Positions 56,735 to 64,000 of a DNA stretch of 64,000 bases are shown here, piece by piece. Under the pieces are notes generated by a model. It did no database searches, was not told the origin of the DNA, and saw nothing but the letters and a program-made list of their open reading frames with translations. The stretch is from the NCBI GenBank assembly GCA_934435205.1, contig CAKSAK010000004.1:62001-126000 (forward strand), given 5' to 3'. Each line of letters starts with the position of its first letter. Position 1 is the first letter of the stretch. Origin of the DNA: an uncultured Ruminococcus sp. (lineage in GTDB: Bacteria > Bacillota > Clostridia > Oscillospirales > Ruminococcaceae). Made by a program: the position numbers and the translations under genes.

Positions 56735-57934
56735 TTACTCCTCATGTGCAAGAAGCCTCTTATAACTGCGGTCAATGCCTATCGCACCAAGGGGTGCAGT
56801 GATAAGGATCGCAAGCACAGCCACAGAAAGCACTATCTTTCCGCAGGGCAGACCAAGGGACATAGGCACTGAGCCGATAGCCGCCTGCACTGTCGCCTTT
56901 GGCATATATGCCGTTATGCAGAAAAGCTTCTCTTTTATGGTCAGCTTCGTGCCGAGAAGACATATCCACACGCCCACGGCTCTGAAAATAAGCGCTCCGA
57001 AAATAAGAAGCACAGCCGCCGCACCTGCCATGAGAGTATAGCGGATATCTACTGCCGCACCCACAAGGACAAAAAGTACAGCTTCGGCGGCTATCCAAAG
57101 CTTGCCAAACTTTTCTGAAAGCCTTGCAGACACGCTTTTGTCAGCCTTTATTTTTATTACGCAAGCCATTGCCACGACCGCAAGAAGTCCCGATACTGCC
57201 ACATAAGGCTTCACAAAGGTTTCCACTGACATAAGCAGGAACGCCAAGCCCAAGATAGCAATTACCTTTGTGCTGTTTCTTATTTTGTGACCCTTGCGGT
57301 AGGATATCTCAAAAATATAGAAAAGCACAAACCCTGACAGCGAGCCGAGAAGCACGCCTAGTATTATGGACACTGGTATATTAAGAAAATCCGTCGCCTT
57401 TGCAGAGCCGCCTTGCGCCATTGTGACGAACGTGGAGAACAGCACAATAACGAAAATATCATCGCATGAAGCCCCTGCAAGTATCATTTGCGGTATGCTT
57501 TTTTCAGTGCCGTATTTTTCTTCCATGAGTTTTACCATTCTCGGCACTACCACCGCAGGGGATACCGCACCAAGCACCGCACCCATAACAGCGGCCTCAG
57601 TGTGGTTTATTCCAAGAAGCAGTGGCGCAAGAATAAAATATCCCAGTATCTCAAAGCTTGCAGGCAGGAATGACATCATGACCGCAGGCCTGCCCACCTT
57701 TTTCAAATCAGACAGATTCAGGGAAAGTCCCGCCTTGATAAGGATAATGATAAGGGCTATCTGCCGAAGCTCTGAGGATATGCCAAGTATCTTAGGGTCG
57801 AGAAGATCGAGAACGTAAGTGCCAGTGAGAATGCCCGTTGCAAGCATACCGATTATCCTCGGCAGACCGATAGCCTGAAAAATGGCGGCGGCTGACAGCC
57901 CCACAAGAAAAATTACAGCCAGTGAAAACAACAT
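56735..57934 (-). CDS. Cation:proton antiporter (CPA family)
   Basis: A 399-residue polytopic membrane protein with about 12 helices. Conserved parts are GLPRIIGMLATGILTGTYVL, LIIILIKAGLSL, GAVLGAVSPAVVVPRMVKLM and ASCDDIFVIVLFSTFV, where the Asp pair lies in the transport path. The start at MLFSLAVIF (57934) has GGAGGTATAATT before it; the longer frame to 58069 has none and runs through the riboswitch. A fluoride riboswitch precedes it, so it is probably induced by fluoride, where antiporters of this class are known partners of that riboswitch. Confidence 0.9.
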   Translation of the reverse strand: MLFSLAVIFLVGLSAAAIFQAIGLPRIIGMLATGILTGTYVLDLLDPKILGISSELRQIALIIILIKAGLSLNLSDLKKVGRPAVMMSFLPASFEILGYFILAPLLLGINHTEAAVMGAVLGAVSPAVVVPRMVKLMEEKYGTEKSIPQMILAGASCDDIFVIVLFSTFVTMAQGGSAKATDFLNIPVSIILGVLLGSLSGFVLFYIFEISYRKGHKIRNSTKVIAILGLAFLLMSVETFVKPYVAVSGLLAVVAMACVIKIKADKSVSARLSEKFGKLWIAAEAVLFVLVGAAVDIRYTLMAGAAAVLLIFGALIFRAVGVWICLLGTKLTIKEKLFCITAYMPKATVQAAIGSVPMSLGLPCGKIVLSVAVLAILITAPLGAIGIDRSYKRLLAHEE

Positions 57935-57951
57935 AATTATACCTCCAAAAT

Positions 57952-58040
57952 CAAAAAAAGCTGACAACTCCTGCGTAAAAACAGAAGTCATCAGCTTAAT
58001 AAGCGGTTTAGGTTTCCCAGGGGAGAACATCATTCCCCAA
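57952..58040 (-). ncRNA. Fluoride riboswitch (crcB motif)
   Basis: On the minus strand the 16-base opening GGGAATGATGTTCTCC matches the fluoride-aptamer form GGNGATGNTGTTCNCC (one change at the fourth base), followed by AACC, AAACCGC and GCTGATGACTTCTG, the conserved crcB elements. The last part, from GCTGATGAC to CAGGAGTTGTCAGC, is the left and right arm of a terminator stem with TTTTTTT after it. Fluoride binding would free the antiporter message. Rfam crcB would confirm it. Confidence 0.9.
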
Positions 58041-58059
58041 TATGAGATTTTACTATTGT

Positions 58060-58088
58060 ATTCTACCACATTGCCGTGATATTGTCAA
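58060..58088 (-). promoter_or_regulatory. Promoter of fluoride riboswitch/antiporter
   Basis: On the minus strand TTGACA (58083-58088), 17 bases, TAGAAT (58060-58065). The leader is about 119 bases. Confidence 0.85.
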
Positions 58089-58092
58089 GTGC

Positions 58093-60273
58093 TTAACAGG
58101 TCTGCGGCTGAGCTTTTTTCATTTTTGTGGTCTGGCGCTGAGCCATAACGAGCTTGTAGTATACGCCCTTTTTCTGCATAAGCTCAGTGTGCGTGCCGAA
58201 CTCTGCAAGCCTGCCCTTGTCAAGAACTATGAGCCTGTCGGCGTTGCTGAGGGTGGAAAGCCTGTGAGCGATCGCAATAGTAGTCCTGCCCTTTGTGAGC
58301 TTGCCTAAAGCGTCCTGTATCTGCTTCTCCGTCTGAGTGTCAAGAGAAGCCGTCGCCTCGTCAAGTATGATTATCTTCGGGTCATGGAGTATCGCCCTTG
58401 CAATGGCTATTCTCTGACGTTCGCCGCCCGAAAGCTGATAGCCCTTGTTGCCCACACGGGTGTTGTAGCCGTCAGGGAGTTTTGTGATAAAGTCATGTGC
58501 ATTCGCAATTTTCGCTGCCCTTATTACCTCTTCAAAGGTAGCGTCAGGCTTTGCATATGCAATGTTTTCAAGCACGTTTCCGTCAAAAAGGAAAGTTTCC
58601 TGCAACACCACGCCCACCTGTGAACGCAGGCTGTGCTGTGCGATATCCTTTATGTTCACACCGTCAATGCGTATCTCGCCCTGCGTGCAGTCATAAAGCC
58701 TGAGAATAAGATTTATCATTGTGGATTTTCCAACGCCTGAATGTCCCACAATGCCTATCATCTCGCCTTTGTTTATCTTGCAGGTTATGTCTTTCAGCAC
58801 AGGATTGTATACCTTGTAGCCGAAATAAACGCCGTCAAATTCGATATCGCCTTGAATGTCAAGGTCGATAGGGTCATCACAGTCACGAACGTCAGTGTCC
58901 TCGTCAAGAATCTCAAAGACCTTGCCTGCGGAAACTGAGGTGTCTGCAAGATTTCTCGGTATCTGTATGAGCCAGCGTATAGGCTCGTAAAGCATTGCAA
59001 CATAGGTGGTGAACTGTATGAGCTGACCTAATGTCATGGTGTGGTCGAGAATCATGTTTCCACCGAAATACAGTACGAAGAAGTTGCCAATGGTGAGGAT
59101 AAATTCCGAGGCAGGAATGGTGAGATACCACATCATTTCCGCACGGACACAGCTTTTCGCCCAGCGTTCGGAACATTCTGTGTAGCGCTGTATCTCCCTT
59201 ACCTCGTTGCCGTAGGACTTTACAACTCTTATGCCGTTTAAGATATCATGCAAAGTTTCTCCGTGAGAAACGCCGTTTTTCCATACCTTTGTATAGCGTA
59301 TCGCCATGGCGTCAAAAAGCTTTTGCACTATTATGAAAACTATCGGCACAGGCAAAACTGTCATAAGCGCAAGCCGCCAATCCATTATAAAAAGCAGTAT
59401 GCCTATTATCACAAGTGAAAGAATTTTTACTATTGCGTCCTTGCCGTTTGCAGTGATGAAGTCCTCCAGCTTTGCGGCATCGCTTGAAACACGGTTGATA
59501 AGCTCGCCTGCTGTTCGCTTTGATATGGAGTTCATTGAAAGCTGCTGCGACTTTTCAAATATCTCCTGCCTGAGGTCACGACCCAAATTAAGTGCCACCT
59601 TAAAGCTGTTTTTCATGTTGAAAAACTCAAACACTCCTGCCAGAAGCAACAGTGTCACGATTGTTATGATAACTCCTGCAAGTCCTGCCCAATGGGTGTT
59701 TTTCGGGGTAACATACTTGTCGATTATAACTCTGTCAAGATATGGCGCAAGCACCCATATAAGCTCGGAAAGTATCGTGCATATAACTGCGATCGCAAAA
59801 TATTTCTTGTATGGTGCAATGCGTTTTATGAGCTTCACCATTGTCTTGCCCTTGCCTGTGCAGTAGATACATTCTTTTGCACCCTCCAGCGGCAGACCGC
59901 ATTTCGGGCAGACAGGCTCTTGTGTATCCGTTATTTCCATGAGAACGCCAGTCCTGAGGCAGTGTTCAAGAAGCTTCATAAGCTCGGCATATCTGAGAAA
60001 CTGATCCTGCGAAAAACCGCAGAAACAGATAGTTTCGCCGCTTTTCAGCGTTCCCTGAGCCATTGAAGTGCCTATCTGCTGTTTGCACTCAAACTCGGAG
60101 AAATCGTCTATGCTGTATTCAAGTATTATCTCACTGCCGTTGTAAATGTATATCTTTTCTTTTGTTACGCAGAAATGTCCGTCCATTTTGTCGCCCTTAC
60201 AGGTGAAGTTGGCAGGCAGAGAGTAAACAATGTCTGCCGGGGCATTCTGCGGCAGGGAAGTTTTAAGATCCAT
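58093..60273 (-). CDS. ABC exporter with N-terminal regulatory domain (second)
   Basis: A 726-residue ABC half-transporter. The N-terminal 150 residues are a soluble beta domain ending in a zinc ribbon (CPKCGLPLEGAKECIYCTGK). Six membrane helices follow (about 160-430), then the ATPase with GIVGHSGVGKSTMINL (Walker A), LSGGERQRIAIARAI (signature) and IIILDEATASLD (Walker B). It is the last of three genes with DUF1854 and another ABC. The pair probably works as a heterodimer. GAAAGGAGTGTGAAAATATG precedes it. Confidence 0.9.
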   Translation of the reverse strand: MDLKTSLPQNAPADIVYSLPANFTCKGDKMDGHFCVTKEKIYIYNGSEIILEYSIDDFSEFECKQQIGTSMAQGTLKSGETICFCGFSQDQFLRYAELMKLLEHCLRTGVLMEITDTQEPVCPKCGLPLEGAKECIYCTGKGKTMVKLIKRIAPYKKYFAIAVICTILSELIWVLAPYLDRVIIDKYVTPKNTHWAGLAGVIITIVTLLLLAGVFEFFNMKNSFKVALNLGRDLRQEIFEKSQQLSMNSISKRTAGELINRVSSDAAKLEDFITANGKDAIVKILSLVIIGILLFIMDWRLALMTVLPVPIVFIIVQKLFDAMAIRYTKVWKNGVSHGETLHDILNGIRVVKSYGNEVREIQRYTECSERWAKSCVRAEMMWYLTIPASEFILTIGNFFVLYFGGNMILDHTMTLGQLIQFTTYVAMLYEPIRWLIQIPRNLADTSVSAGKVFEILDEDTDVRDCDDPIDLDIQGDIEFDGVYFGYKVYNPVLKDITCKINKGEMIGIVGHSGVGKSTMINLILRLYDCTQGEIRIDGVNIKDIAQHSLRSQVGVVLQETFLFDGNVLENIAYAKPDATFEEVIRAAKIANAHDFITKLPDGYNTRVGNKGYQLSGGERQRIAIARAILHDPKIIILDEATASLDTQTEKQIQDALGKLTKGRTTIAIAHRLSTLSNADRLIVLDKGRLAEFGTHTELMQKKGVYYKLVMAQRQTTKMKKAQPQTC

Positions 60274-60307
60274 ATTTTCACACTCCTTTCAGTGTGGTCA
60301 AACCATG

Positions 60308-60850
60308 TTATGTGAACATTTCAAGCACCTGACGGCTCTTTCTGTCAAGCTTGTGAATGTCAGGGCAGAAATATTTGTTGCCGTCTGCGTCGTTGACGTA
60401 AAGATAATCATAGCCTATCATTCTGAAATTCTGATACCAGTCACGGATACAGATAGTTTTCTGTCCCGAAGTTGTGTCAGCCTTTACAAAGATCGCACCA
60501 CGCATATTGTCCTTTATGCTGTAGACCTTTGTTATCTCAGGCATATAGTATTTGTATTCAAGATAGCTGTCAAGAAGCTTGTATTGCGCTTCATCAAGCT
60601 CCGCCATGTCTTTTATAACTCCTATCTCACGGAACTCCTTTTCGGAGTTTTCATATGAAAGGCTTATATATGTGGTCTTTGAGTAAAATGGTATGAGCCT
60701 TGTGGGGTTTACCTTGTGATAAGTCTTGCCCTCATAGTCAAGGGTAAGAAAACCGCTTTCTTCCTTTGCAAGGCGTATCTTTTTGCCGTCAAGCAAATTA
60801 AGCTTATCGACCTCGTAGACCTCCTGCTCAGTGGTAATATTTTCAGCCAT
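60308..60850 (-). CDS. DUF1854 family protein
   Basis: A 180-residue soluble protein. REIGVIKDMAELDEAQYKLL and then YYMPEITKVYSIKDNMRGAI are typical of DUF1854, which lies next to ABC transporters of this kind. The start at MAENITT (60850) is used since AAGGAG is 9 bases upstream; the ATG three codons earlier directly abuts that site. It lies between the two ABC genes, 17 bp after the first. It probably regulates or partners the transporter. Confidence 0.85.
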   Translation of the reverse strand: MAENITTEQEVYEVDKLNLLDGKKIRLAKEESGFLTLDYEGKTYHKVNPTRLIPFYSKTTYISLSYENSEKEFREIGVIKDMAELDEAQYKLLDSYLEYKYYMPEITKVYSIKDNMRGAIFVKADTTSGQKTICIRDWYQNFRMIGYDYLYVNDADGNKYFCPDIHKLDRKSRQVLEMFT

Positions 60851-60866
60851 TGTGTTCATCTCCTTA

Positions 60867-63137
60867 CTATTCGTTTATGAACTGCAATGCTTCAGATTGC
60901 AGCTTGTAAAGCTCAAAATATTTGCCTTTTTCTTTTATGAGCTTGTCGTGTGTGCCCATTTCTTTAAGTTCTCCGTTTTCGATAACGCAAAGCATATCAG
61001 CGTCACGGAGAGTGGAAAGACGGTGTGCGATAGAGATTATCGTCCTGCCCTGTTTCAGGTTGTCGATAGCAGCCTGAATTTTTCTTTCCGTCCTTGTGTC
61101 CATTGAGGCGGTCGCCTCGTCAAGGATAAGTATATTAGGCTTTTGTATTATGGCACGGGCAATGGATATCCTCTGCTTTTCGCCGCCCGACAAGGATATT
61201 CCGCCCTCGCCGACCTTTGTGTTATAGCCCTCAGGGAGCTTTGTTATAAACTCATGTGCGTTTGCGGACTTTGCCGCTTCGATAACTTCTTCCATGGTGG
61301 CGTCAGGGTTTGCATAGCGGATATTGTCAGCAATAGAGCCTATGAAAAGGAAGGTTTCCTGTGAAACTATTCCGATATTTCTGCGCAGATCGTCAAATGC
61401 TATCTTTCTGATAGGCACGCCGTCAATGGTTATCTCGCCGCCTGTTACGTCATAAAGCCTTGCCATAAGGTTTATGATAGTGGATTTTCCTGCGCCTGTT
61501 TTACCAACAATGCCAAACATATGCCCAGCCTGCACCTTGAAAGAAACGTTTTTTATGATAGGGTGTCCTGCTTCATATTCAAAGGACACGTTTTTTAGCT
61601 CGATATCCCCCTTCATGTTCTCAATGTGAACAGGGTGTTCGTCCTCTTTTACAGTAGGCAGAGCGTCCATGATCTCAAACATTCTTGATGCAGCGTCCAT
61701 ACACTTTGCCCAGCGGTCGCCTATCCATGTGAAAAAGTTGATAGGGTCCATCGCCATTTCAGTATAGGATATAAGTGCTGAAAGTGCGCCGAAAAGTATG
61801 TGACCTTTTATTACAAGCACTGCACCAAGGCAGAAAACAAGCTTGTTCACTATCCTATAGAAAGTCCATATAACAGGGATAGTGTTTGCTATTCGTGAGT
61901 TTATCCTTGAGTTTATCAAAAATGCGTCAGTGTTTTTCACACGGTAGCGTTCTATCTCTCTGTCCTCACGGGCGAAAGCCTTTACCACACGCTGACCGTT
62001 CATAACGTCAGACAGCACAGAGTTTGCAGAACGCATTGCAACGTCATATTTGCGGTAAAGCTTGCGCTGGCTTTTGTAAAATTGGTGCTGAACTATCTCG
62101 ATGACCGAGATAGTGAGGATTATACCAAGTGACAGAAGCGGCGAAATTGTGAGCATTATCACCGCAATACCCACTATCTTTACCACGTTTGTAAGTCCAT
62201 ATGGCACTATATCCGTGAAAAACCAGTAGATGTTCTGACTATCTCTGTCGACCCTCGACATAAGCGAGCCAGTCTGTTTGCTTGTGAAAAAGTCAAGTGA
62301 AAGCCGCTGCATTGATGAGAATATCTTCACCCTAAGCCGGTGCGTGACAACAGGCACGACCTTTGACGTGATAATGCCTGAAATGATACGCATTATCATG
62401 CCTGCAATGTTTATGCCCACGATGAGCATTACTATCATGAGTATCTTGCCATAGTATTTTCCGTTTTCCGCAAGCACATCATCATAGAGCATCTGAGAGC
62501 CGAATATCGGCGAAAGCACTGCGAAAACGTTGCTTAAAACTATGGTGAGCAGTATGAGAAATACCGCCCCCTTAAATTCACCGAACATAGAAAGCAGGCG
62601 TTTGAACACCGAGCGTCTGTCTACACATCTCGGACAGACAGGGCGGTTAGGGTCAGGATAAGGCTCACCGCAGGTAGGGCAGTGGGTCTTTACTCCCTCC
62701 AGCAGGCGGTCGTCGATAGGTTCGTTCTTGGCTGTGCAGTTCACACGCTGGCTGAATTTCTCGAATTTGTCAGCAAAGCCAAGTGAGAACCTCGCTATAG
62801 GGAACTCCTTGTCTGACTTGTCCTTTATCATAAGTCTTGCGGAATTTGCATAGCGGTCAACATACATTTCTTCAATGCTGTCTATGTGGTATTCATCATA
62901 GCCTGATACTGTGAAGCTTACGAGATTTTTTCTCTTCTGCCCACGCTTCATTTTTCCGTATTCCTCATAGCCACGGAGTATGCAAAGGGTGTCTTTGGTG
63001 AAAGTTATGTATACGTCCACATATCCGCCCTCACCGTCAAGGTCAGCTTTTACGCAGTAAAGCAGCTCGTCGGTCATAACTCCACGCTTTAGCAGTTCGT
63101 TTTCTGCAAGCTGTGGCAAAACGTCAAAAAACTTCAT
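60867..63137 (-). CDS. ABC exporter with N-terminal regulatory domain (first)
   Basis: A 756-residue ABC half-transporter. The N-terminal soluble domain ends in a zinc ribbon (HCPTCGEPYPDPNRPVCPRC near 156-175). Six membrane helices lie near 190-480, then the ATPase: GIVGKTGAGKSTIINL, LSGGEKQRISIARAI and NILILDEATASMD. The start at MKFFDVL (63137) follows AAAGGAGGG. It is the first of the ABC/DUF1854/ABC operon and is preceded by a leader with a small ORF and a terminator. Confidence 0.9.
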   Translation of the reverse strand: MKFFDVLPQLAENELLKRGVMTDELLYCVKADLDGEGGYVDVYITFTKDTLCILRGYEEYGKMKRGQKRKNLVSFTVSGYDEYHIDSIEEMYVDRYANSARLMIKDKSDKEFPIARFSLGFADKFEKFSQRVNCTAKNEPIDDRLLEGVKTHCPTCGEPYPDPNRPVCPRCVDRRSVFKRLLSMFGEFKGAVFLILLTIVLSNVFAVLSPIFGSQMLYDDVLAENGKYYGKILMIVMLIVGINIAGMIMRIISGIITSKVVPVVTHRLRVKIFSSMQRLSLDFFTSKQTGSLMSRVDRDSQNIYWFFTDIVPYGLTNVVKIVGIAVIMLTISPLLSLGIILTISVIEIVQHQFYKSQRKLYRKYDVAMRSANSVLSDVMNGQRVVKAFAREDREIERYRVKNTDAFLINSRINSRIANTIPVIWTFYRIVNKLVFCLGAVLVIKGHILFGALSALISYTEMAMDPINFFTWIGDRWAKCMDAASRMFEIMDALPTVKEDEHPVHIENMKGDIELKNVSFEYEAGHPIIKNVSFKVQAGHMFGIVGKTGAGKSTIINLMARLYDVTGGEITIDGVPIRKIAFDDLRRNIGIVSQETFLFIGSIADNIRYANPDATMEEVIEAAKSANAHEFITKLPEGYNTKVGEGGISLSGGEKQRISIARAIIQKPNILILDEATASMDTRTERKIQAAIDNLKQGRTIISIAHRLSTLRDADMLCVIENGELKEMGTHDKLIKEKGKYFELYKLQSEALQFINE

Positions 63138-63221
63138 GTATTCCCTCCTTTTCGGGATAAATTTCATATTCTTCCGATATAATTCTGTAAATTCGCATAA
63201 TGTAACTGCCTATAACAGGTC

Positions 63222-63256
63222 AAAAAAAAGACCTCTGATACCTGATATCAGAGGTC
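63222..63256 (-). terminator. Attenuator-like terminator in ABC operon leader
   Basis: On the minus strand GACCTCTGATA (63246-63256) pairs with TATCAGAGGTC (63230-63240), 11 bp, with eight T after it. It lies between the small ORF (63303-63419) and the ABC start (63137), 85 bases before the gene, so it can stop transcription before the ABC genes. Confidence 0.85.
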
Positions 63257-63302
63257 GCAATAGATCTGCAGTATAATATCCAGAAAGCTGATAAAAATCT
63301 CA

Positions 63303-63419
63303 TTAGCTTTTGGTAATAAGGGCAGGCAAAATGACATCTGAAAGGCATATTGAACTTACATTATTTGCAAGGTTTGTATTCTCGTTAGTCTTTAGAAGAT
63401 CAAAAAGAATATTTCTCAT
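63303..63419 (-). CDS. Small ORF / leader peptide of ABC operon
   Basis: A 38-residue frame beginning MRNILFDLLKTNENTNLANN and ending LPALITKS. GAAAGGTGGTGGGTAAAATG gives a strong ribosome site. A promoter is at 63460-63490, and a terminator follows 47 bases after the stop. It has the layout of a leader peptide whose translation controls the terminator, or of a small secreted or signal peptide. It has no Cys/Gly-rich bacteriocin leader. Confidence 0.65.
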   Translation of the reverse strand: MRNILFDLLKTNENTNLANNVSSICLSDVILPALITKS

Positions 63420-63459
63420 TTTACCCACCACCTTTCAGTTTATATTTATAGCGTTTATC

Positions 63460-63490
63460 ATTATACGAATTTTCGTGAAATATCACGCAA
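63460..63490 (-). promoter_or_regulatory. Promoter and operator of ABC operon leader
   Basis: On the minus strand TTGCGT (63485-63490), 19 bases, TATAAT (63460-63465). CGTGA, four bases, TCACG (63474-63487) lies between the two and overlaps the -35, which suggests a repressor site. Confidence 0.6.
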
Positions 63491-63513
63491 AATTTATTAT
63501 ATAGCCAAATTTT

Positions 63514-64000
63514 CTATTTGTCAATAGGTTTTTCCAAAATTTTTTTACTTTTTGAGAAAGCCGCCCAGAATATCAGTACAAGAAGTATCACCGCAAAGCA
63601 CATCCAGCCAATAAGAACAGGCTTGCTTCTGTTTGAAAATGTGTCATAGTAGCCTTTAAGATAGATGAAGCATATAAGCGCAGGCACAACATATGTCATG
63701 TAACTGCGAAGCCAGTTAGGGATATGCTTGCCCTTGCCAGTGTTGGCTTCCTTGATGAAGTTCTCCCAGCCCCAGCCGTTTTTGCGAACGCAGAAAAGCA
63801 CTCCCACAAGAGAGCCAAGTGGCAGAAGATTCGATGATACCAAGAAGTCTTCAAGATCCATGATAGTCGAGCCTGCGCCCATAGGCTGGATATTTTTCAG
63901 CAGATTAAATCCAAACACAGCAGGCATTGTAAGCACAAGTATCATCACAAGGTTTACAATTAGTGATTTTTTTCTGCTCCAATCCCACAGCTCAACTGAC
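63514..64000 (-). CDS. NSS-family sodium-dependent transporter (3' part)
   Basis: The C-terminal part of a sodium-dependent amino-acid or neurotransmitter-type (NSS) transporter. Conserved parts are SLIVNLVMILVLTMPAVFGF, LPLGSLVGVLFCVRKNGWGW and NFIKEANTGKGKHIPNWLR, followed by the last membrane helices. The frame is open through the right edge of the window, so its start is outside. It is transcribed toward the ABC operon leader. Function is amino-acid or small-molecule uptake. Confidence 0.85.
   Translation of the reverse strand, partial: SVELWDWSRKKSLIVNLVMILVLTMPAVFGFNLLKNIQPMGAGSTIMDLEDFLVSSNLLPLGSLVGVLFCVRKNGWGWENFIKEANTGKGKHIPNWLRSYMTYVVPALICFIYLKGYYDTFSNRSKPVLIGWMCFAVILLVLIFWAAFSKSKKILEKPIDK

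Noticed and set aside
1..64000. CRISPR arrays
   Set aside because: No series of regularly spaced repeats was seen on either strand; the tandem units at 1-217 are only two copies with promoters and terminators.

Overview
The window looks like chromosome from a Gram-positive gut clostridium of the Ruminococcaceae (Ruminococcus-like). Pointers are the many perfect -35/-10 promoters with 17-bp spacing, strong AGGAGG ribosome binding sites, U-tract terminators, a Tn1549/CD1107-type conjugative element, and a secreted GH5_8 mannanase with ruminococcal modular architecture. No species is claimed.

Layout. (1) 1-300 holds two tandem copies of a small structured RNA, each with its own promoter and terminator. 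(2) 317-15855, all on the minus strand, is part of an integrative conjugative element: replication initiator (14603-15616) with a short paralogue before it, PcfB/DUF3801, VirD4 coupling ATPase, Maff2-type membrane protein, VirB6-like channel, PrgI, VirB4, CD1107-like M23 protein, DUF4315, DUF4366, two tiny genes and topoisomerase III. Relaxase and integrase are not seen and probably lie left of the window. (3) 16.3-29.6 kb is an accessory region of small cassettes: JAB-type protease, transglutaminase-like protein, SWIM protein, WYL regulator with a DUF6994-like protein and a phosphoesterase, an SOS-box-controlled Y-family polymerase with YolD, a CPBP protease, an NYN nuclease and an IS4-type remnant. 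(4) 29.6-39.4 kb has secreted proteins (mannanase, repeat protein with a transglutaminase-like end, a paired envelope module) followed by a gene-decay zone. (5) 39.5-49.9 kb is a urea/amide uptake locus: hybrid kinase, AraC-type regulator, cytidylate-kinase-like protein, urtABCDE and a REC-kinase. (6) 50.3-52.3 kb carries an iron-type alcohol dehydrogenase and a GNAT acetyltransferase. (7) 52.3-56.6 kb is an RNA-repair locus: two WYL regulators divergent from rtcB, a DIP1984-family gene and a long structured RNA with a tRNA-like T-arm. (8) 56.7-58.1 kb is a cation:proton antiporter behind a fluoride riboswitch. (9) 58.1-63.4 kb is an ABC/DUF1854/ABC operon preceded by a small ORF and an intrinsic terminator. 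(10) The 3' part of an NSS-family transporter runs off the right edge.

The most unusual signals are non-coding: the tandem RNAs at the left end, the Y-RNA-like candidate downstream of rtcB, the fluoride riboswitch, the sORF/terminator leader of the ABC operon, and a dyad repeated three times in the conjugative element. All calls come from reading the sequence; no database search was run.
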